From assembly GCA_963921825.1 (NCBI GenBank), contig OY997594.1:10669001-10733000 (forward strand): a DNA stretch of 64,000 nucleotides. Reading direction: 5' to 3'. Of this stretch, positions 12,951 through 25,361 are shown piece after piece. The stretch is from Erodium maritimum (Eukaryota > Streptophyta > Magnoliopsida > Geraniales > Geraniaceae). The translations under genes and the position numbers were made by a program. The notes under the pieces were generated by a model. That model saw only the letters and a program-made list of their open reading frames with translations, did no database searches and was not told the DNA's origin. Every line of letters starts with the position of its first letter. The stretch's first letter is position 1.

Positions 12951-14594
12951 CATCAGCGATGGCTTTGGTTTTGGCCAAAGACGTTGTGGGTGACAATCTT
13001 CTCCTTCCTACTCCTTTCGTCCTCCCTTCTTTCCCCAACCCTTCTTTTTCTTCTTCTTCTTCTCTTAATATGACTTTTTGACTTCATCCGTGTACTGGTG
13101 GGGAACGGAGCTTTGCGTGCTCTCTGGCGGATGCTCGGGGTTGTCTGTTTTGGCTTTGCTCTGGTGTGAACCTTGCTTCGGGTCCCTCTTAGCCAGTGCA
13201 ATTTTGAATCTGGAGCCTTTCCAGATCCAATTTGGAGCCCGACTTGACTGTCCTCTAACGTCCTTGGGTCCTCCGGTGTGCTCTTGTCGGGACTCCTCTC
13301 CATTCCTTTGACAGAGATGGCGTGGAGGACTAGGCTGTTGACGGATTGTTGTTTCACCGGATCCGGGGTTTATTGGACCAGATTGTAGTTCTAGGCTGTT
13401 GCTCAATAGTTCGGCGTCCGGTGGCCCATGTTCTCCTCTGTTCTAGACCTTTGACCTCTGTTTGGTTCTCTCTCGTTGTTGTCTTGACTTCTCAAGCTTT
13501 TTCTTCTCCGGCTAGTCCTTGGACTAGGGATATGGTTGATTCTCGTCTTGAGAATTAGGTCTGCTTTCCAGATCTATTTACATCCTCCACCTTACTACAC
13601 AACTCGACCCTTTTGTTTTTGTAAAGGGTTTGGTCATCGGTGTTGGACGGGCGGAAGGTTTTGGCATATGTGGGTTTGATTGTGTTTTGGTTGTGGGGCG
13701 ACTTTCTTTCTGGTGAAGATTGTCGTAGAACTGGTCATCCTTTGTTGTTGTAGTTGTTGCTCTCCTTCGTTTCCTCGGTGTAAGTTCGTTCCTCAGTTCA
13801 TCGTCTCCTACACGAACCGATCGTGAGACGTGTTTCTTCGTCTCTCCGATGAGGATCGTCGTGGTTCGGATCTGAGTTCGTTTTCTAGTAGTGACCGACT
13901 TACCTCTGTCTCCTTTGGTATGATCTTTTACTCGTTTACTTACTCTCTCTATTCTTAGATTGTGTGGAACTGCCCTCCTCCGACCATGGTTGTGGCGAAA
14001 GATCGACGATCATGGTGTTGGCCGGCCTGAAGGGTTTAGCCTAGTTTGGCTTTGTTTGCGGTTTTGCTTTGGTAGGGAACAGAGGGTTAACTCTTCTGAT
14101 TAGTGGTGTTGGCCACCAGCGTGTCGGGTTACTGGTTACTCCGGTGAGTTTAGGTTTGTTACGAGTTTTAGGACATCTTGTTATTAGGTACTACTTGGAA
14201 CTGTGGAGTTTGGTGGCTACCGGAGTCTTTCAAGGTCCCTGTTACAACTGTTTATGGATTGGTCTTATTTTGTGTGTATTGATATCAGTCACAGTGTCAC
14301 ACTGATTTGGTTTCTGGCTTTTTTGTTGTTTCATGTCTGTTCTGTTTTATACTTTCTTTGGCTTTGTTTATTTATTTTTATTTGAATCCTAGATCATTTC
14401 TGTTTTATTCCATTTTTTGGGATTATTTTGAGCCTGTGTTTCTTGACAGTGTTCCCTTGCTGTGGTTACATACTCTCTTTGTATTACGGATCTTGTTTTG
14501 AGGTTTGTCTTTGTTTATATGTTGGTTTGAGTATTTTTCTTAGCTTTGTCTTTTATTACAAAGACAAGGTTTATAAAATGTGTTGATAAAAAAA
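12950..14594 (+). mobile_element. LINE-derived retroelement, 3' end GATAAAAAAA
   Basis: A T- and G-rich stretch unlike the neighbouring AT-rich DNA. It begins near a GCGATGGC start-codon context with a TTC-rich patch and ends in TTGATAAAAAAA at 14583-14594. The same (C/T)GATAAAAAA ending closes the copies at 28672, 47303 and 48825. Long stretches resemble LINE 3' untranslated regions. I found no reverse transcriptase and no target-site duplication, so boundaries are approximate. Confidence 0.5.
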
Positions 14595-15723
14595 TTGTTA
14601 TTAATCTAAATAAATAAATAATAAGTACATTATCTGTGTGAAGAATTTAGTGTCGACCTCCTAGCACTAATTGACCACATGATAGAAACTTGATAAGCAA
14701 TATTGTCTCTATCTTAAGCCAATCATTAATAGCATTGTTTACTTTTCTTCCGTCAGAAACAAGGCCAAGAAAGAACAAGCCAATAGGAGCTAACTGCCAA
14801 CATGGAGTTGGTAAAACCGGTCAATATTTCTTAACTTAAATACATTTCCATAGGTTAGGTTTTTGTGAATGCATAACTGACACGATGCATTTTGATTTTT
14901 AATTTTAAGGGCCATTTCAAAATACAATAATTTGATCGCGGTTGGGTAGATTGTAAGGGTTATCGGTCCTGTTAATTAGTTGGTGATCATCCCGTTATCA
15001 GACCTACTAGTCTATTCTTGATGGGTTTTATTATACTAATTTAATAGATTTATTAAAATTATTGTAAGAAATAATAATTCAAATTAAGTTTTTCTTTTCT
15101 ATACTTGCTTCAAAAAAGTACATTACAAAATATGCATAATATGGGAGTTCTTTTATTGAGAGTGAACAAAATCAATTTCCTATAGTAATTAATTATGAGT
15201 TTTGGTTATGAACTAGGTATTTAATAAATTAATCATAAAATAAAACTATTGGTATTGTCCTCTGCATGTGTACGAGGTTACTTAAAAGTCTTTGGGGTAA
15301 ACAAGAAAAAAAAACTAAAGCATTGAGATGATCTACATATATACATATATCAGTTACATAAGGGTAGGTATAGGTAATAGAGTTAGGCCAAAGTGAGCTT
15401 AAACTTGAATGTGCCAAACTTACTGAACTTGTAAAAGTCCATTTGTTCATTAAAAGCAAGCTTGAAAATCAAAGCAAAATCAGTTAAGATTTAAATGAAA
15501 GATCATGTCATTCCCGAGAATGTGGAGTGCTCTTTTTTACTCGGTAGCCCATCAATGTGTGTTCAATAACTTCATGTACATAATCAAACAAAACATTAAC
15601 AAGAGGGTTGGTGGCCCATGCACATGCACTTTTTAGTCCTTGTATATATTTACTTGATATGGACCCACCAAACCATCTTCACTACAAGAAAAAGTGGTCT
15701 AGGGTTAACTTGTGCTTGATTTA
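14595..15723 (+). promoter_or_regulatory. Upstream region of the bHLH gene with TATA box
   Basis: An AT-rich spacer with no gene. A TATATATT element at 15643-15650 lies 74 bp before the bHLH start codon, predicting transcription start near 15675 and a leader of about 50 bases. Confidence 0.5.
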
Positions 15724-17259
15724 ATGGCAGAGTTTGAAGAAATATTGTTGGAGGATAGCAATTCTAAGGCACCCCAAATGGAGTTCATACACAGCCAGCT
15801 GCTGATGAGGAAGGGTGATGATGGTGATATCAATGACCATGCTTATGATCATGATCATGATCATGTCGTCATGGGTCCTTTCTCTGGTGGTGGAAGCTTC
15901 TCTTCTCACCATCAGATGAGCCTCTACCAATCTGATGATCATCATCATGGCCGCATCTTAGGGTTCGGTGGTGCAGACAAGTCATCATCAATGTCATCAC
16001 AACACTTGTTCAACTTTTCTTCTCCTTCTGCTTCCAAGACTGGCTTGGCCATTGGGAATAACAACAATAAGGTGATCACTATCCAAATTACACTGCAATA
16101 TATGATTACTATCTTAATTAATTATGCACTTAACTTCTTCAAATTGGTTTGAGTGCTTCAAGTATACATATATCATGCTATTCTTGTAATTGGATTGATT
16201 AATCAAGCATGCTAAATGAATATGTATTTTTGTTTGAAATATATTAATTGGACAGATGAACTTGGGAGGGGTTAATAAGAAGAGGAAGAGAAACAATAAT
16301 GTTGTAGAAAAACCAAAGGAAGTTGTTCATGTTAGAGCAAAAAGAGGCCAAGCTACGGACAGTCACAGTTTGGCTGAAAGGGTACGTTCATCATCCATTA
16401 TTTTCACACATGTTTATATATAGTACTTCATTTGAAACAAGTATTTGATTAATTTACCTCAAATATGTTTCTGCATGTATATGATTTTAAAGAATAAACA
16501 GGAAAATTAGCTTCATTTAGAGCTTTACTACTTGATTAGCGTGTAACTAATTTATTTTCGACTTGAACTAATTAAATGAACAGGTGAGAAGGGAGAAAAT
16601 AAATGAAAGACTGAGGTGCTTACAAGATTTAGTTCCTGGATGTTACAAGGTATTATATTTTAGAGTGAACTTTATATATATTCCATAATTCTGACAATCA
16701 GGTATCGATTAGAAGAAATCAATTTATTACATTTTCTTTTACTCATTGATTAGTTTGTAATTAAGTAACAATCACATATGAAAATATATAATGTCTAATT
16801 AAATATTATTATGAACTTTTAAATCGCAGACAATGGGAATGGCAGTGATGTTAGATGTGATAATCAATTATGTCCGCTCCCTGCAGAATCAAATTGAAGT
16901 AAGTAATTACCATTCAGTATAAAGAGTTAATTATAGTTTCAGAGAAATGTAATTTTCTTGTCACATTTCTTAATGTATATATATATATATATATTTGCAT
17001 ACGAAATAGTTTCTGTCTATGAAGCTTTCTGCTGCGAGTATGTACAATGACTTGAACTTTTTGGAGATGGCTGTCGACACCATGCAATCTACAGATCATC
17101 ATGTTAGTGCGTATATTTTTTTCTCTCTCTTCGGTTTTAAAAAGTAAATTAATGAGCTACATATCTAAATTTATAATTAAACATAAGATTCATTATCTAC
17201 CCAAATATTTAATTATGTTGCAGGGAACGGAGGCATATGAAGCATGGGCTAAATGGTGA
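15724..17259 (+). CDS. bHLH transcription factor, BEE/HBI1-like
   Basis: Predicted nuclear DNA-binding protein of 245 residues. Six exons join at GT/AG borders, all in phase 0: 15724-16071, 16256-16381, 16584-16649, 16830-16898, 17010-17102 and 17224-17259. The basic region has His153, Glu157 and Arg161, the H-E-R triad that reads E-box/G-box sites. It follows the stretch [23 protein letters not shown], which is typical of the Arabidopsis BEE1/2/3, HBI1 and CIB group. The helices continue through [46 protein letters not shown]. Relatives promote growth downstream of brassinosteroid. The N-terminal half is acidic and has a His/Asp repeat (near 15839-15866, from tandem CATGAT). I chose the ATG at 15724 because the upstream in-frame GTG at 15712 is not a normal plant start. 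The C-terminal tail is short compared with BEE1 and BEE3. Confidence 0.92.
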
Positions 17260-17531
17260 AAGAGACACAGACAGACATTAAAATGACAGAGTGATCATAA
17301 TTATATACATAGCTACTGAAACTAATCATAATAATGTGCAACTTTCGTTTGTTTTTAATGCTTAATTTTACATATTTGTATAATCGTATGTACTGCATAG
17401 AATATGAACTTAATTATATATTTATATGATAAATTTTGTAATTAAGAAGGTTAATTATAGCTTCAAACTAACATATATGATAGAAGCTTTTTATCTTCCA
17501 ATAATCTCAAATTAATACAAATCTCCTTATT

Positions 17532-18339
17532 GTAGTGTTTAGGGATGGCAATGGGCCGGGTCTGGGCCGGATTTTGTGATACCCGTACCCGGCCCAATTT
17601 TCCTAAATGTGGCCCGAGCCCGCCTGGGACTTGATAGTGACCCACTTGTTGCCCGGCCTGCGTGTGGCCCGACCGAGTCGGGTATTACCCTACCCGCCCA
17701 ATATAAGAGTTATATTTTTTCTTCCAGGACACCATAATTTTATTTCACTACTCAATTTATATTGACAAATCATGTATATATGATGCGTAAAAGTTTCATA
17801 TATTTATATGAAACATACAGTCTCATCATCTCGGACAAGTAAAACAAGTACCATCGAACCAAAACTAATCACTTTCAAATTTTTTACTCTGATGACTAAT
17901 GAACCAAAATCAAATCTAATTATCCATACATAATTAATCAAGTCTCCTCTCTTTCTTATTTCCAATCATCAAAGTTCAAGTATTCACATCAAATAAATAT
18001 CAAGGTATAAAAATAATTTTAATAATAAATTAGCTTGTATGCCATTAAAATATTTATAATATACCTCATCATCTTCATTATAATCAAAGAGTAGAAACAT
18101 ATATATATATAGGGTGGAAACGTAAAAATTATAAAATAAATTTAGTTTTTTTCTATTTAGTTATCTAATCGGGCCGGGTATTACCAAACCCGATCCCGAC
18201 CCGGGCCTGATTAAAAGCCCGATCAAATTAACCCGACCTGACCCGTTTGTACAATGGGTCGGGTATGACCCGATTGTTTCGGATCGGGCAGGTCGGGTCC
18301 CCGTTGGGTCCGGGTATCATTGCCATCCCTAGTAGTGTT
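17532..18339. mobile_element. hAT-type non-autonomous DNA transposon
   Basis: A 792-bp element at 17540-18331 is flanked by identical 8-bp copies of GTAGTGTT (17532-17539 and 18332-18339). Its ends are inverted repeats sharing TAGGGATGGCAATG. The 8-bp duplication and the TAGGG(A/T)TG(G)CAA terminus are hallmarks of plant hAT elements. Both ends are rich in CCCG/CGGG blocks, while the middle is AT-rich with no transposase frame. It would need a transposase supplied by another hAT copy. It lies about 280 bp after the stop codon of the bHLH gene. The perfect duplication suggests a fairly recent insertion. Confidence 0.93.
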
Positions 18340-18437
18340 GTTTTGCAATGACCAATGTCGGATGATTTCTGTTTTTTTTGGGCTTGGGTAACGATCTCAT
18401 ATTAGATAAAAAAAGAAGACAAATGATGTTAATAATG

Positions 18438-21400
18438 TGACTTGTAATAACCACTCCCGGTCAACGCCAGTCAAACCTGCGAAAAACAGGAAAATTTAAA
18501 AATTTTAAGACTGGCACTTAATTGAACCTAAAATGACCCCGAGTGTCATGCCGGACTTGAGTTGACCCCGTTATCGACCAAAATGAGTTCCGGGGGACTC
18601 AGGGCAACTTTCTGATCAATTTGGGAAAAGTTGACTTTTCGCTGGAAAAGTCAACCGAGCGACGTTTTGGTCCATTCGAGGACCGTTTTGGATCCAAAAA
18701 TCTTAGCCGTCGTCGCAGCGGTCTTAGTTGAGCCGTTTCCTTGTAGCCCGTGAAATTTCTAATTTCTTGGAAAAAGTGCCCGTTCGGGGCCCGAAACGTC
18801 CGAATTTCGCGAATCTGACTGAAAATATCTAGGAGATATTTTCTAAAAAGGTGTGGGACCCACATGACACATGTCATGAATGTGGTGGAAGGAAAAAGGG
18901 AGGACAACTTTGCCCTTGACTTTAAAGAAAAGACAAAGTGAAAAGGAGGGGTATTTTGGTCTTTTTGCTATGTGTTAGTTTTGAAAAAAATACAAAGATG
19001 AGTGTTGGAGGGTGTTCGGCCATTTGGTGAAAATAGGAGGTTTTTAGAGAGAGAAAATAAGAGAGAAGAAAGGGAGAGAAAAGAGAAGAGGGTTGGGGGT
19101 TTTGCCACTATTCACGAGCATCAAACCGTTGGATCGTCTCAACGATAAAAGAATCGAGCTCACATCGACATTCTCTACGGTGAGCACCTAACCGATTTTC
19201 GTTTTGGTACGTTTTAATTTTAGGGTTTGAGTTTAAACGGTTTTATTAAGGTTGGGTTTTGTTTAAGATTGGTTTAAAGATGAATGGTTGAGCTTTGGGG
19301 TTTGTTAGGAATGTTTTGGGGCAAAAAGGGAATTTTCCCGTTATGGCCGTGTGTGGCCCACGTGCTCGGGTGCTCGGGTTTTATCGTTCGGGTGGTTTAA
19401 AACGTTCCCCGGACCATTTATCCATAGCCGAATCGAAATTTGGAATTAAATTGGAAAAGTTGTAATTAACGGGTTTTAGAAACTTTAAACGTTAATTAAT
19501 TGACTCGGAAGGCGGAATTCGATTCCGTCAAGTGCATTGGGGTCCTCGAATTATTCTAAGACCGTAGAAACAAAAACGGGAATTTTTGGAGCCCCGGAAG
19601 GGCATTTACAAAACCCGGGCAGATTCGCCATGTCGGGCGAATCGGGCCTTTACGGGTCCTTTATCGACAATGTCGAGTAATTGGGAAGGTTGGGAGTGAT
19701 CGACATTGTTGGGGTTACGTTTGAGCGTCGAGTTTATTAATTTTCAGCTTATTTCCTGCGAGTTAAAGTGCTTTAAAATTGTGTTTTTTTAGATCGTGTC
19801 ACGGACCGAGGCAAGGGAAAGCTGGGTGAGTGACTGAGATCATCACCGGAGCCGGATCTCGGCCCTGATTAGGGAAAGTTAATAGTAGAACTGCATGTGA
19901 CACCGGGGTGTCGTGGGTTGAGTAGAATTATTTAAATATTAGAAAAGCATGATACGGGATTGTAGCGTTTAAGAGAAAAGCATGTGACACTTAGTAGTGT
20001 TGTAGGAACAGAGAACTTAGCGATAATTGAATTACTGGAGGCATATGACCATGCCCGGAGGTTGTTTGTGAACTTATCGATATTAGGAGTACTGGAGGCA
20101 TATGACCATGCCCGGAGTTTGATTGAGAAACTGTTGATATTAGGACTGTTGGAGGCTTGGTTAAGCCGGAGGTTGATTGCTTATTTGGTGTCTTGGGTGG
20201 CCTTGAGAGCCCGTGTTTTATTATCGAGTTTTTGGTGGCCTTGAGAGCCCGTATTATTTATTGATTGAGTTTGGGTGGCCTTGAGAGCCCGTGTATTTAA
20301 ATTGGTGTCTTGGGTGGCCATGAGGGCCCGTAGTTAATTGTTGGTGTTTTGGGTGGCCATGAGAGCCCGTGTATTTAAATTGGTGTTTTGGGTGGCCTTG
20401 AGAGCCCGTGTACTAAGGTTGGTGTCTTTGGCTGGCCTACCGAGTTAGAGTCTCGGGGGAGTTGCAAGCTTTCTTTAGCTGGCTTACGAGTTAAAGTCTT
20501 GGTAAGTTGCAAGCGAGTTTTTATGGTTGGTGTCTTGGGAGGCCGTGAGTGCCTGTGGGGCTGTTGAGTCCGTGTCTTACTGTCGGTGTGTCTTGGGAGG
20601 GCGTGAGTGCCTGTGGGGCTGTTGAGTCCGAGTTTTACCGTTGGTGTCTGGGTGGCCATGAGTGCCTGTGAGTGTTGAACCTGTGTTGTTACTGGTTGTT
20701 GAACTTGCTTGTGATTGTGATTGTGTTTGTGGTTACCTGAGGTTGGGGGCCCGCTTCATGAAACGGGGGTCCACGATCACACGCGTCTGCATGTTCAGAC
20801 GGGGTAGGGGGCCCGCCCGCCAATAAAGGGGTCCTGGCCGCGCGTGTGTGGTTTGGATTTCTGAGCATACTTGGCTGGCTTGCATGTTAGAGTCCCGGTA
20901 AGTTGCAGCATTCTTCGGTTGGCTTACGAGTTAGAGTCTCGGTAAGTTGCAGCATTTTCCGACTGGCTTACGGGTTAGAGTCCCGGTAAGTTGCAGCATT
21001 CTTGGGTTGGCCTGACCGGGTTAGAGTCCAGGAAGGGCGTTCTTGGCAGCTGGTTTGCGATCCTTTGTGATCTTGTTTGGTGTGCGATCCTTCGTGATCT
21101 TGTTTGGGGCGTGATCCCTTGTGATGATGTTTGGTGTTGCGTAACTTTCTTTTGAGTCCTTGGAAGAGGTCGTCAATGGTTGTGTCGGGTCTACCTTACG
21201 TGTCAGGGTGTTGAGTTGGTCAGGGAAGGCAACAGTGGGCGTATGTTCAGTCAGAGTACTTGGGTTGGGGATGGTTTTCCCCGATGTTGAGTTGTTGTTG
21301 GTGTTACCTGCTTTGTCTGCTAATTATGCCGTAGTCAGTCTGTTATCCGTGGTGGTGAGCGAACGCTCACCCCTAGCTGCTTTTCCTACAGGTACTGTTC

Positions 21401-21653
21401 GTGGGACGGACTAGGTGAGCTCTCGAAACTTGTGGAGCTAGGAGCGGAGTCCGGGTCTTGTCTTTTGAGTCTAGTGACGGATACCTTGTACTTTTGTCCA
21501 CTTGTTGGGACGTGTTTTAAACTGCAATTATTATTTTGTTGAACTAAACTGATTTTTTTAAAGTGTTTAAATGGAAAAGGTTTCAAAGTGTTTTATTATT
21601 TTAAATGTTCGCGTCCCGAGTTCGGTTTACTGAAATTGGGGCGTGACATGACT
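18438..21653 (+). mobile_element. Solo LTR of a long-LTR retrotransposon family, copy a
   Basis: A fossil LTR at 18443-21648 (3,206 bp) starts TGTAATAACC, ends GGGGCGTGACA and is flanked by 5-bp duplications TGACT (18438-18442 and 21649-21653). No primer-binding site or coding region lies inside, so it is a solo LTR left after recombination. Parts seen: an upstream promoter-like section, a GA-rich stretch at about 19040-19090, a donor-like ACG/GTGAG near 19180, minisatellites at 20030-21020, the hairpin at 21356-21369, and a CAG acceptor-like site at 21391. The family is probably Ty3/gypsy-like but no coding part is present to prove it. The intact duplication argues for moderate age. Confidence 0.85.
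20175..21020 (+). repeat. Minisatellites inside LTR copy a
   Basis: About six copies of a 35-40-bp unit containing GGGTGGCC(T/A)TGAGAGCCCG run from 20198 to 20410, followed by diverged copies to 20660. A second unit, with GGCTTACGAGTTAGAGTC and CGGTAAGTTGCAGC, recurs about five times between 20425 and 21020. A short doublet with GCATATGACCATGCCCGGAG lies just before (20035-20130). Confidence 0.8.
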
Positions 21654-22008
21654 AGTCTCCCACTTCGTTTAACAAGTTGTTTTAATGAAAGTTGTGCACT
21701 TATCTCTCCATTCCGCGCGGTGTACGGTGTCTAGCGTAAAAGATACATTTTATATCCAATATAATTTAGACCAACCTCGATCTCAACCGATCGACATCAT
21801 AGATCAATCCAGGTATACAGAAACTGGGAATAAGGTACAAATCAAGCAAGACAAATAGGATAACATAAAGAAGGCAAGACTTAGACAAACCACTTCAACA
21901 ATCGAGACTCTTGTCGTTTCGACTCTACGCATAGGATAAATCCGACCTGCGTCACCGAGCACTACGACCTTAACCGCCTAATTCTACCCACCTAATTGAC
22001 GTACGGGC

Positions 22009-24610
22009 TGTCACGCCCCAAATCCGGTTTGGACCAGACTCGAGACGTGAACTAAAACAATAATAATTTTAACCGAAAATAAAGCCAATAAGTCTCAAAC
22101 TCATAATTTTAAAAACTTTAAAACACCACACGAGTCACAGCTCGGTAAAAACCAACGGTAAAACAGTTCAAATAAAACGGTACGTCTCTAGACTATCTAG
22201 CCTAGGACCCTCGTAGCTCCCTAGCGTCGAGCATCCGGCTAGTAGACTTCCCGCTTAGAACCTGAAAAACAACAAGGTAAGGGGTGAGCTTTCGCTCAGT
22301 AGGAAAAGTAGTTAAGGTTATAAGCAAGCGCTCACCACCACGGGTAACCGTCCAATTAGGGCATACTAGTACAACACACAACTAATTTCTAACGGAACTC
22401 GTAACCACCATCCTCAACTCAAGACCAACCCACGCTCACAACCACCCAAACAGCACAACTATTAACAGTCAAACTAACCACGGGACGCTCTCAAATAGTC
22501 AAACCAGAAATCTCTAACGGCCTAAATCTCTTTCCCGGAACTCCTTCGGGCAAAGGATAGATAAAACAGCCTTCCCGGAACTCATTCGGGCAAGGCAAAT
22601 GATAGGTAAAACAAGGTGAGACAACTTCCCCGGAACTCCTTCGGGCGAAGCAAAGGATAGAAGAAAACGACTTTCCCGGAACTCCTTCGGGCAAAGCAAA
22701 GGTGGAACAACCTTCCCGGAACTCCTTCGTGCAAGGCAAAGGTGAGACTACTTCCCCGGAACTCCTTCGGGCGAAGCAAAGGTGAGACAACTTTCCCGGA
22801 ACTCCTTCGGGCAAAGCGTCAAGAATAATAAAACAAATGTCCTAAGTCAACACGGCTTACCCAGCCCTATAATCTTACCACAACTAGTCACGTCGATCTA
22901 TCACTCACCCGACCATCACAAAACCAAGGGTTTCACATCAACACAACCACGACACACTCGCCCATACATAACAACAAGATGATCAACGGATATACTAATC
23001 TTGTCTATTAACCCTAACGACAACGACTCACACAACAGGCATATCAAACAACAACAGGTAATTCAATCAACCACGCAACCTACGGCTCGACACGACCGAT
23101 CTACCAGCACAGCAATTCCCAAGACAGAAACGTAAATGTTCGCAGTTCAATCGGCTACGCTAGTTGTTCTCATCCTACATGTTACTACGAATCATCCGGT
23201 TATTATTTGATATAAACGTTCTTTCCAGTTTTATTAATCCTAACATGCATACTAGTAACTTTCCGCAATTAAACCGGTATCCGCTACTTCCCTACCTCGA
23301 AACGATACCACAGAAGCGTCTCCTAGCTGCTGACGACCGGCCCAACACCGTCTTCTAGGGCGAAGTCCGCGTCTGGACTTCACTCCGGTCTTCTCTTCGA
23401 TAAAAACCGGACTCTAGTTTAAAACGAAAGCCACAATTAAAACCGGTTTCACAAAATGATTTAAAAGGTTACAACGGTTTCGATTTAAGTTCAATAGTTG
23501 TATTTTAGGCTCGAACGGGCTAAAAGTAGGATTACGACGAATCGGGTTCGAGCACCCGAGCACCGAAACTGGTGCATGTTTCCTAAGGCACGGTCCCAAT
23601 GCACAGATCTCGAGGCACGAATTTTGTGGCACGATTCCCGAGGTAACGTTTCAGCGTTTCACTTTTATCCCGTTCAAGGTCCGTTTTATAGTCTAGTTTC
23701 AACGTCCCACTTTCCAGATTCGTTCAACTGCTCAAAACCCGTTTCAAATCAATCTGATTTTAATTTAAAACTCATTTTAAACCCTTTTTCTCAATTAAAC
23801 AAATCTAGTTTTGTTTTTAAACATTTTCCCTTTATGCAGATCAAAAACCTTAGTTTTCTGATTTCAAACTCGTCAGATTCCAGAAGATTTCTGTTTCCAG
23901 ATCTAAGGTGAAATTTTGTTTCAAAACAGTCCAAATCCGAGAAGAGTTCGGGACATAAATAATAAAGAGAAGGAGAAGCTCGGGAGAGATCAGAAAAACA
24001 AGAGGAGAAGGAAAGCTCGGTTTGCAGCTCGACCGGCCATCGGCGATGCCGTTGCCGGCCGAAGCTCTAGGGTGAGAATCTCACCGTAAAGAAAACAACG
24101 ACGCGGGGAGGTGGTTACTGTCCCGGGAGTGACGAATCCGCGTCAGGACGGCGTCGACGCGTCGATTCACGGCGGCTGGAACTCGGATTTGAGAGGGGAA
24201 ACGGAGATGGAGGCGGGACGAGGGCATGGCTGCGAGGCTCGAGCGGAGAGGAGCTCGGGACGATGGCGACCAGATCGGTCTCAGAGACGGGGAAGGACGG
24301 AGAAGCGGTGACGGGCACGGTGTGGTGGTGATGCGAGAGGAGGAGAAGGGAGGTCGGGGACGGCGTGGCGACGAACGAGGAAGGAGATGAAGGTGAGAGG
24401 GGAAGTCGGGTTCAGTTGCAGAGAGGGAAAGGAGAACGGCTGCAGAAATTAGGGTTTCTAACCCTAAAACGACCCTTTTATACCCGAGCCTCAACCGGGC
24501 CTGACTACCGGACTTCGCCTGGTTGGGCTGCACGGCCCAAGACGAGAACGGGCTGAAAACGGGCCGGATCTGGCCTGGTCGGGTCTGGTCCGAACCGGTC
24601 CGACCAAACA
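22009..24610 (-). mobile_element. LTR copy b of the same family, reverse orientation
   Basis: Begins (3' end on the minus strand) at 22009 with TGTCACGCCCC, the reverse complement of the end of copies a and f. It contains the hairpin at 22285-22298, a 40-46-bp minisatellite at 22530-22815, and on the minus strand a TATAAAAG promoter-like box near 24480 with a donor-like ACG/GTGAG site near 24080. The far end is unclear. It may be the 3' LTR of an element whose 5' LTR is copy c. A fossil; no coding region recognised. Confidence 0.6.
22530..22815 (-). repeat. Minisatellite inside LTR copy b
   Basis: Seven copies of a unit with CCCGGAACTC(C/A)TTCGGG (plus strand) recur every 40-54 bp. The core is an imperfect palindrome that could fold on itself. 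Confidence 0.85.
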
Positions 24611-24796
24611 ATTTTTTTTTTCAATTATAAAACTGATTCAAAAAGCCATTTTTTATTTTTATTTTTATGAAAAAGAGATTAACCCAAAAACACCCTCGAC
24701 GTTCCAATCGAACACTTTTAAATAAATAAAAGAACTTTTTAAACTGAGGCGGTCTTCACACGGGACGAGGTTTTGAAAAACAATTTCAAAATGAAA

Positions 24797-24812
24797 CCAG
24801 GCTCTAATACCA
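24797..24812 (-). other. Primer-binding-site-like sequence (initiator Met tRNA)
   Basis: On the minus strand this reads TGGTATTAGAGCCTGG, one base from the common plant initiator-methionine tRNA primer site. It sits three bases after the end of LTR copy c, the expected place, so copy c is a 5' LTR read on the minus strand. Confidence 0.6.
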
Positions 24813-24815
24813 AAT

Positions 24816-25361
24816 TGTCACGCCCCAAATCCGGTTTTGACCGGACTCGAGACGTGAACTAAAAATAATAATTAATAAATAAATAAAAGAGATTTAATAA
24901 AGCAAGTTCCACAAAAACTTAATTAAAACCAAGGTCAAGAGTCAACAGCTCCGTAATCAAACTAACAGAAAATAAAGTTAATACGAAGCAGTACGTATCT
25001 AGGACAAAATCCCAATTCCCAAGGAGCTCCCGAGCCTTAAGACCACCTCTAGATACTACTCAACAAGGAAACCTGTACAAACAGTAAACCAGAAGGGGGG
25101 GGGGGGGGGGTGAGCTTACGCTCAGTAGGAAAAATTAGTAAAGCAAAAGAATCCCCGCTTTAACGGTAAAACCGATTATTAAAAAGGAAGTCAACGGAAA
25201 GATAACAATTTACCAAAGGAATCAGTTAAAGGAGCACACGAATCCCGAAATGATTGAATAACAGATCACAAGACTCTGATCCGTACACTGACTTTCTGGA
25301 ACTCACGTCGGGTAAAACACACAAACAGTATACCAGACCGGCACACACCTCGGTCGGGTAT
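24816..25361 (-). mobile_element. LTR copy c (partial), reverse orientation
   Basis: Starts TGTCACGCCCC at 24816 and carries the hairpin at 25111-25124 next to a 16-base G-run (25095-25110). It is cut at 25361 where copy d begins. A fossil fragment next to the primer site described above. Confidence 0.6.

Noticed and set aside
15712-15723. In-frame GTG upstream of the bHLH ATG
   Set aside because: Plant nuclear genes rarely start at GTG. The ATG at 15724 is close behind the TATA box and gives a normal N-terminus.
22530-22815. CRISPR-like array of regular repeats
   Set aside because: The spacing is irregular, the spacers are themselves similar, and this is plant nuclear DNA; it is a minisatellite inside an LTR.
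24081-24611. 176-codon minus-strand frame read as a gene
   Set aside because: It lies inside LTR copy b over its transcribed leader, is Ser/Arg/Pro-rich and has no domain.
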